DNA from: Dehalococcoidia bacterium
GTDB lineage: Bacteria; Chloroflexota; Dehalococcoidia; Tepidiformales; Tepidiformaceae
Direction of reading: 5' to 3'
Length of the DNA stretch: 64,000 bases
NCBI GenBank assembly: GCA_003104995.1
Contig: PQAO01000026.1
Coordinates: 124,001 to 188,000 of the forward strand
Position numbers and translations under genes: made by a program. The notes beneath the pieces are model-generated. The model saw nothing but the letters and a program-made list of their open reading frames with translations, made no database searches and had not been told where the DNA came from. Shown piece after piece: positions 38,941 through 47,237 of this stretch. The number at the start of each line of letters is the position of its first letter. The stretch's first letter is position 1.

Positions 38941-40644
38941 ATGAGTCGACGCGGCGGTCAACTCCCCTGGGGAGCCGGGAGCAACCCTGGCCTGTATGGA
39001 GGTCGCCGGCCCGGCGGCGGATACGGGCGGCTTGGCGTGCTCGCTGCAATCGTCATCGGTGTGCTTGTCATCGCCTTCTTCCTGGTGAGCCGCGCATGCG
39101 GCAGCGCAGCCGGCTGCGACGACCCCTATTGCCCCTCAGACCGCAATATCGCCGCGCCCGAAGGCTACCAGTTCGTTTCGAAGATCTTCTCGTACAACGA
39201 AGAAAGCGGGGCGGTCCAGCCGGGGTTCGACCTCGTCGTTCAGGTGGCGCTTTCGGAGACCGTGGGCGAGGGGCAATCGCTGAGTTTTTACCGGTACGTC
39301 GAAGAGACGAAGAACTGGGAACCGATCGCACCAGCGATCCTGGATGCGCAGGGGAAAGTGGTCAGCGCGACCTTCACCGATGTGCCGGCCATCATGGCAG
39401 TTATGCGGCGGAACACGCCCGGCGGGAGCGTTGCCGCATACCTCCCCCATAACGCGCAGCTTCACCCCGAGGCGGTGGGCCACGTCACCATCGTCCACCC
39501 CATCGACTTCTCCCCCGCAGCCGACGGCTCCGTGCAGGGCGAGCTGAGTGCCATCACGAGCGATGGGTCTTTCGAGATTTACCCCGTGATCGCGGCAAAT
39601 GCGGGCACTCAGGGGGCCGTGGCGATCGTGGAAGGCATCCTCGCCAGCCCGGCCGCCCGCACGAACCATGTGCGGCAGGTAGTCGCCAAACTGGCCGAGG
39701 TCAACGTGCGGGGAATCGACATCGCCTACCTCGACTTGCCGGCCACCCAGCGCACGTCGTTCTCACTGTTCATCGGAGAGCTGTACGAGGCGCTGCACGC
39801 CCAGAACAAGCAGTTGACGCTCACGTTGCCGGCGCCGATTAAGGCCCAGAACCGCATCGACGAAGGTGCATACGACTGGGCGGCCCTGTCGAAGACAGCC
39901 GACCTCATCAAGATCGCGCCATTCCGTGACCAGGCGAAGTACCGGCTCGACATGCCGGATGTGGTGGCGTTCCTGGTGGGGCGCGTGGCCCCGGCAAAGC
40001 TTGTGCTCACCGTCTCGCCCTATGCAACGGAGACCGGGGGCGATGCCATCGTGACGTATAAGCTCACCGATGCGATGAACATCGCTTCACAGATTGCAAT
40101 CCGGGCGGACGCCGATTCGATCACCACCTCGACGAATGTGGAGGTCGCGGGGACGAACATCGACCGAGACGAGAACCTCTCGGGTGTGCGATGGTTCGCC
40201 GAAACGGCGACGGTCGCGTTCAGCTACAAGCAATCACAGGGCGGCGGAAGCCGGACGGTCTACATCGAGAATTTCTTCAGCATCGGATTCAAATTGGAAC
40301 TCATTTCTACGTACAAGCTCGGCGGAGTCGCCGTCGATGATGCGAGCGACGACCGGTATCTCGGGAACATCTGGAACGCCCTGGTGCCGTTCATCACCAG
40401 CGGCCAGCCGATCCTTCTCCGTCCAAACGACACGGACCTCGAACCAAAGTGGACCGCGAGTGGTGGCACGATCGAGTCAACCCGCCGCGGGACGGCGAAC
40501 TGGTTCACACCCGCGGAACCCGGCACGTACACGATTAGCCTGACCCTGAGCGATGGCGTGGCCGTGTTCGAGAACAGCGTGCCCGTGAACGTCAAGGCGC
40601 GGGACTCACGCACGCCGGTGGCAACAGCCACCCCGGGCAACTAG
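38941..40644 (+). CDS. membrane-anchored protein with degenerate GH18-like barrel
   Basis: The 567-residue protein has a short cytoplasmic tail, a membrane helix (about 30-50), a beta-rich N-terminal domain and a GH18/YaaH-like barrel (about 200-470). The barrel shows VNVRGIDIAYLDLPA, FIGELYEALHAQNKQLTLTLP and YDWAALSKTADLIKI. The catalytic DxxDxDxE of GH18 is replaced (GIDIAYLDLP, no Glu), so it is probably a carbohydrate-binding or scaffold barrel. A C-terminal Ig-like domain (PGTYTISLTLSDG) follows. ATG 38941 is preferred; GTG 38911 is possible. It is probably co-transcribed with the HtrA gene. Confidence 0.65.
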   Translation: MSRRGGQLPWGAGSNPGLYGGRRPGGGYGRLGVLAAIVIGVLVIAFFLVSRACGSAAGCDDPYCPSDRNIAAPEGYQFVSKIFSYNEESGAVQPGFDLVVQVALSETVGEGQSLSFYRYVEETKNWEPIAPAILDAQGKVVSATFTDVPAIMAVMRRNTPGGSVAAYLPHNAQLHPEAVGHVTIVHPIDFSPAADGSVQGELSAITSDGSFEIYPVIAANAGTQGAVAIVEGILASPAARTNHVRQVVAKLAEVNVRGIDIAYLDLPATQRTSFSLFIGELYEALHAQNKQLTLTLPAPIKAQNRIDEGAYDWAALSKTADLIKIAPFRDQAKYRLDMPDVVAFLVGRVAPAKLVLTVSPYATETGGDAIVTYKLTDAMNIASQIAIRADADSITTSTNVEVAGTNIDRDENLSGVRWFAETATVAFSYKQSQGGGSRTVYIENFFSIGFKLELISTYKLGGVAVDDASDDRYLGNIWNALVPFITSGQPILLRPNDTDLEPKWTASGGTIESTRRGTANWFTPAEPGTYTISLTLSDGVAVFENSVPVNVKARDSRTPVATATPGN

Positions 40645-40646
40645 CG

Positions 40647-41213
40647 ATGGCCACGGGGCGAGGAGTGAGGATCGCTGGCGGCACGGCCAGGGGAATGCCC
40701 CTTGCAGAGCCACGGGGCGTCCGGCTGAGGCCGACCTCGGGCCTCGTGCGGGAGGCTATCTTCAACATCATCGCGGACCGCGTGGAGGGCGCGCGCGTGT
40801 TGGATCTTTACGCCGGGACCGGCGCGCTCGGGATCGAGGCGCTCAGCCGCGGAGCCGCGCAGGCGACCTTCATCGAAGGCGAAGCGGCATGCGTCCAGGC
40901 CATCCTCCAGTCACTCAGCCGCGCGGGCTTTTCCGAAAGCGCCACCGTGATCAGGGGGCGGCTGCCGGGAGCTGTCTCGAAGCTGGAGCCGGGCTTGTTC
41001 GACCTCGTTTTCCTGGACCCTCCATACAACGACGAAGGGGCAGAGGACACCCTGATGGGTGTGCCCCGGTTGCTTGCTCCGGGTGGGATGGTCGTCTACG
41101 AGCACGGAAGCCGGTACAATCCGCCGGAACGCCCGGCAGGCCTTCAAATCCTCGAACGCCGGGTGTATGGCGATAGCGCCGTCGCGCTGTATGCCGAACT
41201 GGAGGGGGAATGA
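40647..41213 (+). CDS. rsmD: 16S rRNA (guanine(966)-N(2))-methyltransferase RsmD
   Basis: The 188-residue SAM-dependent enzyme has the RsmD start GVRIAGGTARGMPLAEPRG, motif I LDLYAGTGALGIEALSRGA and the N-methyltransferase motif DPPYND. It modifies 16S rRNA during 30S assembly. It begins 2 nt after the preceding stop, and its stop overlaps the coaD start (ATGA). rsmD-coaD is a widely conserved pair. Confidence 0.93.
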   Translation: MATGRGVRIAGGTARGMPLAEPRGVRLRPTSGLVREAIFNIIADRVEGARVLDLYAGTGALGIEALSRGAAQATFIEGEAACVQAILQSLSRAGFSESATVIRGRLPGAVSKLEPGLFDLVFLDPPYNDEGAEDTLMGVPRLLAPGGMVVYEHGSRYNPPERPAGLQILERRVYGDSAVALYAELEGE

Positions 41214-41692
41214 GGATCGCAGTCTTCCCGGGTGGGTTTGACCCGGTAACGAACGGGCACCTGGACCTGGTGACCCGAATGACCCATTTGTTCGACCGCG
41301 TGATCGTGGCGGTGGTCAAAGGCCGGGATAAGGGTTCGCTGTTCACCTGGGACGAGCGCGTCGAGATGTTCGCCAAGGCGGTCGAGCATCTCCCCAGCGT
41401 GGAGGTAGAAGGCTTCGACGAAATGACCGTCGAGTTCGCCAAGCGGAAGGGAGCCGTCGCCATTGTCCGGGGCATTCGTGCTGTCAGCGACTTCGAGGCG
41501 GAGTTCGACATGGCATTGATGAACCGGAAGATGGCTCCGCACCTCGAGTCGGTGTACCTCATGGCCAACCAGGAGTTCCTCTACATCAGCGCAAGCCGGA
41601 TCCGCGAAGTATCGAAGCTTGGCTATGACGTAGCCGACCTGGTGCCACCGCACGTGAGGACCGCACTGCGCGAACGCCTGGGTCTGTCGTAG
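41210..41692 (+). CDS. coaD: pantetheine-phosphate adenylyltransferase
   Basis: The 160-residue nucleotidyltransferase has the T/HxGH motif in PGGFDPVTNGHLDL (Thr14, His17) and the ISSS-like ISASRIREV near the C-terminus, plus RGIRAVSDFEAEFDMALMN. It transfers AMP to 4'-phosphopantetheine in CoA synthesis. It overlaps rsmD by 4 nt, and the coiled-coil gene begins 3 nt after its stop, so the three genes form an operon. Confidence 0.96.
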   Translation: MRIAVFPGGFDPVTNGHLDLVTRMTHLFDRVIVAVVKGRDKGSLFTWDERVEMFAKAVEHLPSVEVEGFDEMTVEFAKRKGAVAIVRGIRAVSDFEAEFDMALMNRKMAPHLESVYLMANQEFLYISASRIREVSKLGYDVADLVPPHVRTALRERLGLS

Positions 41693-41716
41693 GCTGTGAG
41701 CCCTGACGGGGCACAC

Positions 41717-42229
41717 ATGGAGATTCTCGACCTCATCGATGCGCTCGAAGAACTGGTGATCCAGTCCCGAAGGTTGCCCGTCGGTGGGAACCTTGTTGTC
41801 GACCGGAAACGCATGCTCGACGTGATCGACCAGATGCGCCTGGCAGTGCCGGCCGATCTTCGCCACGCACAACAGGTTCTCGAAGGGCGTGATCAGATCA
41901 TCGAGGACGCGCACCATTCCGCGAAGCTGGCAATTGATCGCGCGGAACAGGAAAAGCAGCGGCTTCTCGAAGAAAACGCCATCGTGCGGGAAGCCCAGGA
42001 TCGCAGTCAGCAGATGCTGATGGACGCAGAGGCCCGTGCCCGCCAGGTGATTGCCGAGGCCGATGCAACAGCAGCCGCGCATTTGAGCGAAGCAGCGGAA
42101 GCAGCGAGCAAGCAACTCGATGATGCCGACCAATATGCGTTCGAGGTCCTCCGCCGGCTTGAGAACCAGCTGCAGGCGTTCCTCGACTCGATCAAGATGA
42201 GCATTTCGAGCTTGCAGGAAAAGCGGTAG
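41717..42229 (+). CDS. coiled-coil protein (DivIVA-like) downstream of coaD
   Basis: The 170-residue protein is almost entirely helical. A short N-terminal head (MEILDLIDALEELVIQSRRLPVGG) is followed by a long Ala/Glu/Gln-rich coiled coil from about residue 45 to 165. Similar coiled-coil proteins lie next to coaD in actinobacteria and are annotated as DivIVA-like cell division proteins; function here is inference. ATG 41717 is used; an in-frame GTG at 41696 would add seven residues and lie 3 nt from coaD. A role in cell shape would fit the bactofilin gene 0.5 kb away. Confidence 0.75.
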   Translation: MEILDLIDALEELVIQSRRLPVGGNLVVDRKRMLDVIDQMRLAVPADLRHAQQVLEGRDQIIEDAHHSAKLAIDRAEQEKQRLLEENAIVREAQDRSQQMLMDAEARARQVIAEADATAAAHLSEAAEAASKQLDDADQYAFEVLRRLENQLQAFLDSIKMSISSLQEKR

Positions 42230-42356
42230 GCCGCGCCGTTGTACGCACGAGGCACTGGAAAGCGACAGGTTTTCCACGTATCTTTTCTCTAGATTCGCTG
42301 TCCCAAGGGATTCTCGTGGAAGAATCGTTGGGTACGGCAAATGGAGGCACTCAATC

Positions 42357-42611
42357 ATGGCAGAATTCACCGTCATCAAGGACTCCGACGCGCCACGGCC
42401 GGCACGGCAAACCGGGCGGCTGGCCGCGCGTATGCGGGAGTATGAGAAGTACATCGACGCTGTCCCGCCGGGGAAGGTCGGCAGGCTCACCCCCTCTCGT
42501 GGGGAAACCGCCCGCGGCATTGCGCTCCGCATCAGTCGCGCAGCCAAGCGGCAGGGGAAAAGCAGCAATACGTGGGTCGTTGATGGGACGGTCTATTTCA
42601 GCCTTTCCTGA
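42357..42611 (+). CDS. small conserved-looking hypothetical protein
   Basis: The 84-residue product starts MAEFTVIKDSDAPRPARQTG and is basic (many Arg/Lys in MRAYEK-like and RISRAAKRQGK segments). It ends TWVVDGTVYFSLS. GGAGGC lies 8-9 nt before ATG 42357, and a strong terminator follows, so it is a good gene candidate. I do not recognise a family. A GATTCT/AGAATC hairpin lies in its leader. Confidence 0.65.
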   Translation: MAEFTVIKDSDAPRPARQTGRLAARMREYEKYIDAVPPGKVGRLTPSRGETARGIALRISRAAKRQGKSSNTWVVDGTVYFSLS

Positions 42612-42637
42612 ACACAACACTCGAACGCAGGAAATGA

Positions 42638-42666
42638 CCGAGGGGGCGCCAATGGCGCCCCCTCGG
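42638..42666. terminator. strong hairpin between convergent genes
   Basis: CCGAGGGGGCGCC (42638-42650) and GGCGCCCCCTCGG (42654-42666) form a perfect 13-bp stem with an AAT loop. It separates the 84-residue gene from the bactofilin gene and could terminate both, though no T run follows. Confidence 0.75.
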
Positions 42667-42688
42667 TATGCGTGGCTTGTGATGAGAT

Positions 42689-43372
42689 CTAGTGCCGCTC
42701 TCTGGCGGAGCGTTCTTCACTCGAAACAATGGCAAACGAGGGGACCTCGCGCCGGGCAGTCCGGGGCCCGGCCGCTGCAACCGGTTCACGCGACACGGCC
42801 GGCTGCTCGGCAATTGGCCCGGTAGGGGGCGGGACCACTGCCGGCCTGGAGGGCTCCGGCTTCGCGCTCTTCTGGGTGGTGTCAACCGTCCCGGAGAGCG
42901 AGGCGCCCTCTTCGACCACGAGCGTGGTCGCCTTGATCGTCCCTGTCACCACGGCCGTCGCTGCCAGCAAGAGCCTGCCAGAACAAACGATGTCGCCTTC
43001 GAGGCGGCCCCGAATCTGGGCGTCACGGGCCTGGATTCGGGCGCGCGCGGAAGCTTCGCGCTCGATGGTCAGGATGCCGCGGCAGAGCACTTCGCCGCTG
43101 ATCGAGCCTTCAACCCTGAGGTCGTGGTCGGTCTCGTACCGCCCATCGAAAGACGAATGGCGGTCGACAAGGCTCTCAGAACGAGCATCGGCCGCGGACG
43201 GGTCGTCACCGCCGGCCTGGGGCGCGGCGCCCGGCCTTGGCTGGCGCCGCGCAATCGGTTCGGGCTGGAATTCGCCGTAGTCCTCGGCCTGCTCGACGCC
43301 GAACGACTCGTTCTCGTACCGGGTCGCGGAATCCGGATAGCGGACATCTCGGGGAGACTTCTTGAGTTGCAC
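42689..43372 (-). CDS. bactofilin (polymer-forming cytoskeletal protein)
   Basis: The 227-residue protein has a disordered N-terminus rich in Arg, Pro and Gln. A central bactofilin beta-helix (about 75-170) shows DLRVEGSISGEVLCRGILTI, RDAQIRGRLEGDIVCSG and VTGTIKATTLVVEEGASLSG, and a Pro-rich tail follows. Bactofilins polymerise into filaments that place cell-wall or polar proteins. Start is GTG 43372 behind GGAGGG. It is convergent with the 84-residue gene and lies upstream of leuS's end on the same strand. Confidence 0.88.
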   Translation of the reverse strand: MQLKKSPRDVRYPDSATRYENESFGVEQAEDYGEFQPEPIARRQPRPGAAPQAGGDDPSAADARSESLVDRHSSFDGRYETDHDLRVEGSISGEVLCRGILTIEREASARARIQARDAQIRGRLEGDIVCSGRLLLAATAVVTGTIKATTLVVEEGASLSGTVDTTQKSAKPEPSRPAVVPPPTGPIAEQPAVSREPVAAAGPRTARREVPSFAIVSSEERSARERH

Positions 43373-43538
43373 ATGCCCTCCTGCATCGGGAAGAGGCGCA
43401 ACCGGCTGCGGGGGCGCTCGGTTGGCCCGGCTCTTCGCACCTTATGCGTGCCTTCACCACCCGTCCACCAGCGCTTTGTAAAACTTCAGACACGCACAGA
43501 CCCTGCGTTAACCACAAACACGGTCCACTACCGCACCG

Positions 43539-45983
43539 TCAGATGACGATGTTCACGAGCCTCCCGGGGACGTAGATGACACGCCGCGGCTCCTTCCCGC
43601 CCAGCCACTCTTGCACCCGGCTCGAGGCGAAAACGGCCGCCCGCGCAGCCTCTTCATCCGCATCGGCTGGCAGTGTGAGGCGGTCTCGGACCTTACCGTT
43701 CACCTGCACGACCACTTCGATTTCGTCCTCGCGGACGAGGGCCGCGTCAGCCTCGGGCCAGCTCGCGAGGTGCACGCTGTAACGCCCACCGGTGCGCTCC
43801 CAGAGCTCCTCAGTGATGTGCGGCGCGAGGGGGGCCGTCAGCAAGAGCGCCGTTCGCACCGCTTCATCCCACGCACCCACGTCGACCGTCCCGCCCTCGC
43901 GCGCGCGTTGCATGGCGCTTGTGTGCTCCATCAGCCGCGAAATCATGGTGTTGAACCGGAAGCTCTCGATGTCGGCCGTTGCCGCCAGGATGGTCTTGTG
44001 GGTGGCTCGCCGCAAGGCCGTGGCTGCCGGGTCTTCCGGGGCATCGACACGGGTCACCGGTTCGACACAGAGCGACCAGAGGCGGTTCAGCCAGCGGGCG
44101 ATGCCCGCCATGCCGGTTGGGTTGTAGGGCCCCCCCTGGTCCCACGGGCCGACGAACATCAACTGGCAGCGGAACGCATCGGCGCCCCACTGGCTCACCT
44201 GTTCGTCGGGCGCGACGACGTTGCCCCGGCTCTTGGACATGCGGTTGCCGTCGGGGCCGAGGATCACGCCCTGGTTGAACAGCCGGAGCATCGGCTCATC
44301 GCCCGGGACCATGCCCATATCGCGGGCCGCCTTCCAGAAGAAGCGGGCATAGAGCAGGTGCATGACCGCGTGCTCCGCGCCTCCCGTGTACTGGTCAACC
44401 GGGAGCCATTTAGCCGCTGCTTCCTTGGAAAAGGGGCGCTCAGGGTTGTGCGGGTCGACGTACCGCATCTGGTACCAGCTGGAGCACATGAACGTGTCCA
44501 TGGTGTCGGTTTCGCGACGGGCGGGCTTGCCGTCGATCGGGCAGGGCACGTTCACCCAGTCTTCGATGAGGGTGAGTGGCGACTGCCCCGTTGGCTCGAA
44601 GTGCACTCCCTTTGGCAGCGTCACGGGGAGGTCGGATTCGGGCACGGGGACAATGCCATGTTCCGGGCAGTGGACCATCGGGATTGGCGCGCCCCAGTAG
44701 CGCTGACGGGAAATGAGCCAGTCGCGCAGGCGATAGGTAACCGTACCTTCGCCGAAACCGCGCTCCTGCGCATAGGCGACGACCTTCGCCACTGCCTCGG
44801 ACTCTGGCGTGCCATCGAACGGACCGGAGTTGATCATCGTGCCGCCGTGGGTGAACGCGCGCTCCAGCGGCCTGGCCACATCGACATCCGGATGATCGAA
44901 CACGGGCACGATCGGCAGGGCGAAGCGGGTTGCGAATTCGAAGTCGCGCTGGTCGTGCGCGGGGACGCCCATGACGGCCCCGGTGCCGTAGGTTATGAGC
45001 ACGTAATCGGCGATCCAGATGGGGATCCGCTCACCGTTGAAGGGATTGATGGCATAGGCGCCCGTGAAGACTCCCGTCTTCTCCTTCTCCGTCGAAAGAC
45101 GTTCGATCTCCGTCTGGCGGCTGGTCTGCTGGCGGTAGGCGTCGACGGCTTCGCGCCGGGCCGCCGTCGTGACCGGGTCGACCAGCCGGTGTTCGGGTGC
45201 CAGCGCCATGAAGCTCGCGCCGTAGACCGTATCGGGGCGCGTCGTGAACACGGTGATCGAGTCATCGACGCCCGGCACGTCAACGCGGAACTGCAACGTG
45301 GCGCCCTCGGACCGCCCGATCCAGTTCGTCTGCATGGCGCGGATGCGCTCGGGCCACTCGATGCCTTCGAACTGGAGCAACTCCTCCGAGTAGGCGGTGA
45401 TCTTGAAGAACCACTGGGTCAGGAAGCGCCGTTCAACGACGTCATCCGAGCGTTCGCAGCGGCCGTCAACGACCTGTTCGTTGGCCAGCACGGTGTGGCA
45501 GCCGGGACACCAGTTCGCCGCGGCCTCGGCCCGATAAGCCAGCCCCCGGTTGTAGAGCTGGAGGAACCACCACTGCGTCCACTTGTAATAGGCGGGGTCA
45601 CTCGTGACGACCTCCCGGTCCCAATCGAAGCTGGCGCCCATCAGGCGCAGCTGGCCGCGCATCCGGTCGATGTTCGCGTAGGTCCACTCCTGCGGGTCGA
45701 TGCCGCGTTTGATGGCGGCGTTCTCCGCGGGGAGGCCGAAGGAGTCGAAGCCCATCGGGAACATGACGTTGTGGCCGCGCATGCGCCGGTAGCGGGCCGC
45801 GGCGTCGGACGGCGCCATTGCGTACCAGTGCCCGGTGTGGAGGTCGCCCGAGGGGTACGGGAACATGGTGAGCGCGTACCACTTGGGCCGGGGGTCGTCG
45901 TCGCGGGCGGCGTAGAGCTGGTCGTCGCTCCAGCGCTGGCGCCACTTCGGCTCGATAGCATGCGGGTCGTAACGATCCGTCAC
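43539..45983 (-). CDS. leuS: leucine--tRNA ligase
   Basis: The 814-residue class I enzyme has the HIGH-type motif in PYPSGDLHTGHWY and the KMSKS motif in NRMSKSRGNV. It also has the CP1 editing domain (FTTRPDTVYGASFMALAPEH, GVPAHDQRDFEFA) and the C-terminal NGKVRDRL element. It charges tRNA-Leu and hydrolyses mischarged products. GTG 45981-45983 is chosen because AAGGAG lies 7 nt upstream; a GTG two codons earlier would touch the ribosome site. The leader encodes a Leu-rich peptide and alternative hairpins, suggesting attenuation. Confidence 0.96.
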   Translation of the reverse strand: MTDRYDPHAIEPKWRQRWSDDQLYAARDDDPRPKWYALTMFPYPSGDLHTGHWYAMAPSDAAARYRRMRGHNVMFPMGFDSFGLPAENAAIKRGIDPQEWTYANIDRMRGQLRLMGASFDWDREVVTSDPAYYKWTQWWFLQLYNRGLAYRAEAAANWCPGCHTVLANEQVVDGRCERSDDVVERRFLTQWFFKITAYSEELLQFEGIEWPERIRAMQTNWIGRSEGATLQFRVDVPGVDDSITVFTTRPDTVYGASFMALAPEHRLVDPVTTAARREAVDAYRQQTSRQTEIERLSTEKEKTGVFTGAYAINPFNGERIPIWIADYVLITYGTGAVMGVPAHDQRDFEFATRFALPIVPVFDHPDVDVARPLERAFTHGGTMINSGPFDGTPESEAVAKVVAYAQERGFGEGTVTYRLRDWLISRQRYWGAPIPMVHCPEHGIVPVPESDLPVTLPKGVHFEPTGQSPLTLIEDWVNVPCPIDGKPARRETDTMDTFMCSSWYQMRYVDPHNPERPFSKEAAAKWLPVDQYTGGAEHAVMHLLYARFFWKAARDMGMVPGDEPMLRLFNQGVILGPDGNRMSKSRGNVVAPDEQVSQWGADAFRCQLMFVGPWDQGGPYNPTGMAGIARWLNRLWSLCVEPVTRVDAPEDPAATALRRATHKTILAATADIESFRFNTMISRLMEHTSAMQRAREGGTVDVGAWDEAVRTALLLTAPLAPHITEELWERTGGRYSVHLASWPEADAALVREDEIEVVVQVNGKVRDRLTLPADADEEAARAAVFASSRVQEWLGGKEPRRVIYVPGRLVNIVI

Positions 45984-46020
45984 GATCACTCTCCTTAGGG
46001 AACAAGGCTGCAGAAGGGAG

Positions 46021-46075
46021 GGCCCGGCCAGGGCGGGCCAGAGGAGACGCCCCGCCGGCTACGCGCCGCGGGGCG
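46021..46075 (-). promoter_or_regulatory. candidate leucine attenuator hairpins upstream of leuS
   Basis: On the minus strand, arm 1 (46065-46075) pairs with arm 2 (46048-46059), giving 11 bp with one bulge. Arm 2 (46051-46056, GGCGGG) can pair instead with arm 3 (46032-46037, CCCGCC). Arm 3 (46034-46039, GGCCCG) also pairs with arm 4 (46021-46026, CGGGCC). Arm 1 overlaps the end of the leader peptide. A ribosome stalled on Leu codons would free arm 2 to block the 3:4 hairpin. The 3:4 hairpin is followed by CTCCCTTCTG, not a clean T run. Confidence 0.5.
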
Positions 46076-46109
46076 GGGTAAGGATGAGAAGCAGTCGCAC
46101 GTTGTGCAT
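46059..46109 (-). CDS. Leu-rich leader peptide of leuS
   Basis: A 16-codon ORF reads MHNVRLLLILTPPRGA, with four Leu codons (CTG, CTT, CTC, CTT) within five positions, and ends in TAG. It lies 75 nt before the ribosome site of leuS and just before the hairpins. GGGAG lies 4 nt before the ATG, and TAGGAT lies only 10 nt before it, so the transcript may have nearly no leader. Its position, Leu content and overlap with arm 1 fit a leader peptide of a transcription attenuator. Confidence 0.55.
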   Translation of the reverse strand: MHNVRLLLILTPPRGA

Positions 46110-46119
46110 CAGGCTCCCA

Positions 46120-46148
46120 ATCCTACTTGACACGCGCGGCAAACGTCA
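46120..46148 (-). promoter_or_regulatory. candidate promoter of the leuS leader
   Basis: On the minus strand -35-like TGACGT (46143-46148), a 17-nt spacer and -10 TAGGAT (46120-46125) precede the leader peptide. Transcription would start 0-4 nt before its ATG. Confidence 0.4.
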
Positions 46149-46158
46149 CGCAGTGAGC

Positions 46159-46641
46159 TCAAACATCCTCATCGGGTCGCACCGGCTTTTGAGGCGCGTT
46201 CGTGGCTGCCTCCGAGCGCGCAGCACCCCGGCTGCGCACCCACTGGAAGAACCTTTCTGACACGGGCGCGAGCTCGAGCACGACGACCACCGTCGCACTG
46301 GCGAGGACCGCAGTCAGCCACAGCTGGTTAGCCACCAGGAGCCCGATCGCGGCCATCACCCAGATGGTCGCAGCGGAGGTGACGCCCCGCACCATGTGGC
46401 CCCGCTGGATGACAAGTCCGGCGCCGAGGAACCCGATGCCCTGGACGACATTCGCGGCAATGCGCGTGTCTCCCAGCTCGTTGCTGATGAGCCCGAAGAT
46501 CGCCGCACCGCCACAGACCAGCGCGTTCGTACGGAAGCCCGCCTCGTGACCCCGGACCTCGCGTTCGAACCCAACCACGGCGCCAAGGCCAAGAGCGAGC
46601 AGCGCCCACAGGAACAGTTCAAGCTGGCCGGCGTTGCTCAT
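46159..46641 (-). CDS. MgtC/SapB-family membrane protein
   Basis: The 160-residue protein has the MgtC N-terminal membrane domain of about four helices: ALGLGAVVGFEREVRGHEAG, RTNALVCGGAAIFGLIS, VQGIGFLGAGLVIQRGHMVRG and TSAATIWVMAAIGLLVANQ. MgtC proteins influence Mg2+ starvation responses and F-type ATPase; the role in free-living bacteria is unclear. It lacks the C-terminal ACT-like domain of Salmonella MgtC. The ATG overlaps the stop of the upstream 187-residue gene by 4 nt. Confidence 0.88.
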   Translation of the reverse strand: MSNAGQLELFLWALLALGLGAVVGFEREVRGHEAGFRTNALVCGGAAIFGLISNELGDTRIAANVVQGIGFLGAGLVIQRGHMVRGVTSAATIWVMAAIGLLVANQLWLTAVLASATVVVVLELAPVSERFFQWVRSRGAARSEAATNAPQKPVRPDEDV

Positions 46642-47201
46642 GACTCGTTGCGATAGTGCGCGACGATGAGCGTTTCGAAGTTGCGCGCCTTCGAACAGAG
46701 CCGGCAGGTGAGATACCAGACCCAGAGGTCGTCCGGTTCGCGTCCGTACTTCTCGCTCGCCTCCTTGCGCGCGCGCTCGACGGCCCTGGGGAGTTCGCCC
46801 CAGGGCGCGGGAACCAGCCGTGTATACGCGATGCCGCCCGGCCGTTCGACATCCTTCGCCCCGTCCGCGACGTCCTCGACCTCAAGCAGAATCGGGCGGC
46901 GGAACTTCCCGGAACCGATCAACAGCATGGCGTCTTCGGGCACCGTTCCACCAGCCTTCGCGGCCTTCTTTCGCAACTCCTCACGCGAAGAGTCGAAGCC
47001 AACCGGGACGCCAAGCACCGCGGAGGTGCTGGTCTTCACGAAGGCGATGTCCGACCAGTCGTTTTCGACGGCGTCCCAGTCCTCGGGGTCGAGCCGCGGG
47101 CAGTCGCAGTCGGGTGGCGCGGCCGGGGGCTCGCCGGGGATGTCTTCCTTACGGACGGGCATGCCCTTTTCGTCGAGGGGTATACGGCGCGGTTCGGTCA
47201 T
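46638..47201 (-). CDS. hypothetical protein with Cys-containing ends
   Basis: I do not recognise this 187-residue protein. It has CDCPRLDPEDWDAVENDWSD near residue 32, an alpha/beta central part (AMLLIGSGKFRRPILLEVED) and a late WYLTCRLCSKARNFETLIVA with a CRLC pair. The Cys residues at both ends could form one metal site. ATG 47201 has TATCCT 6 nt upstream and no Shine-Dalgarno. It is translationally coupled to the MgtC-family gene. Confidence 0.65.
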   Translation of the reverse strand: MTEPRRIPLDEKGMPVRKEDIPGEPPAAPPDCDCPRLDPEDWDAVENDWSDIAFVKTSTSAVLGVPVGFDSSREELRKKAAKAGGTVPEDAMLLIGSGKFRRPILLEVEDVADGAKDVERPGGIAYTRLVPAPWGELPRAVERARKEASEKYGREPDDLWVWYLTCRLCSKARNFETLIVAHYRNES

Positions 47202-47207
47202 ACCCAG

Positions 47208-47213
47208 AGGATA
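47208..47213 (-). promoter_or_regulatory. -10 box of a leaderless promoter
   Basis: On the minus strand TATCCT is followed by 6 nt (CTGGGT) and the ATG of the 187-residue gene. Confidence 0.45.
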
Positions 47214-47237
47214 CCGAATGCGCCGCCTGACGGGGAC

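Noticed and set aside
42316-42825. 169-codon plus-strand frame
   Set aside because: It overlaps the better-supported 84-residue gene, runs through the terminator hairpin and into the bactofilin gene, and has no recognisable domain.
43611-45998. 795-codon open frame on the plus strand
   Set aside because: It is antisense to leuS, which has full class I synthetase motifs; GC-rich third positions keep the opposite frame open.
45984-46158. T-box in the leuS leader
   Set aside because: The conserved T-box sequence and specifier loop are absent; the region fits a leader-peptide model better.
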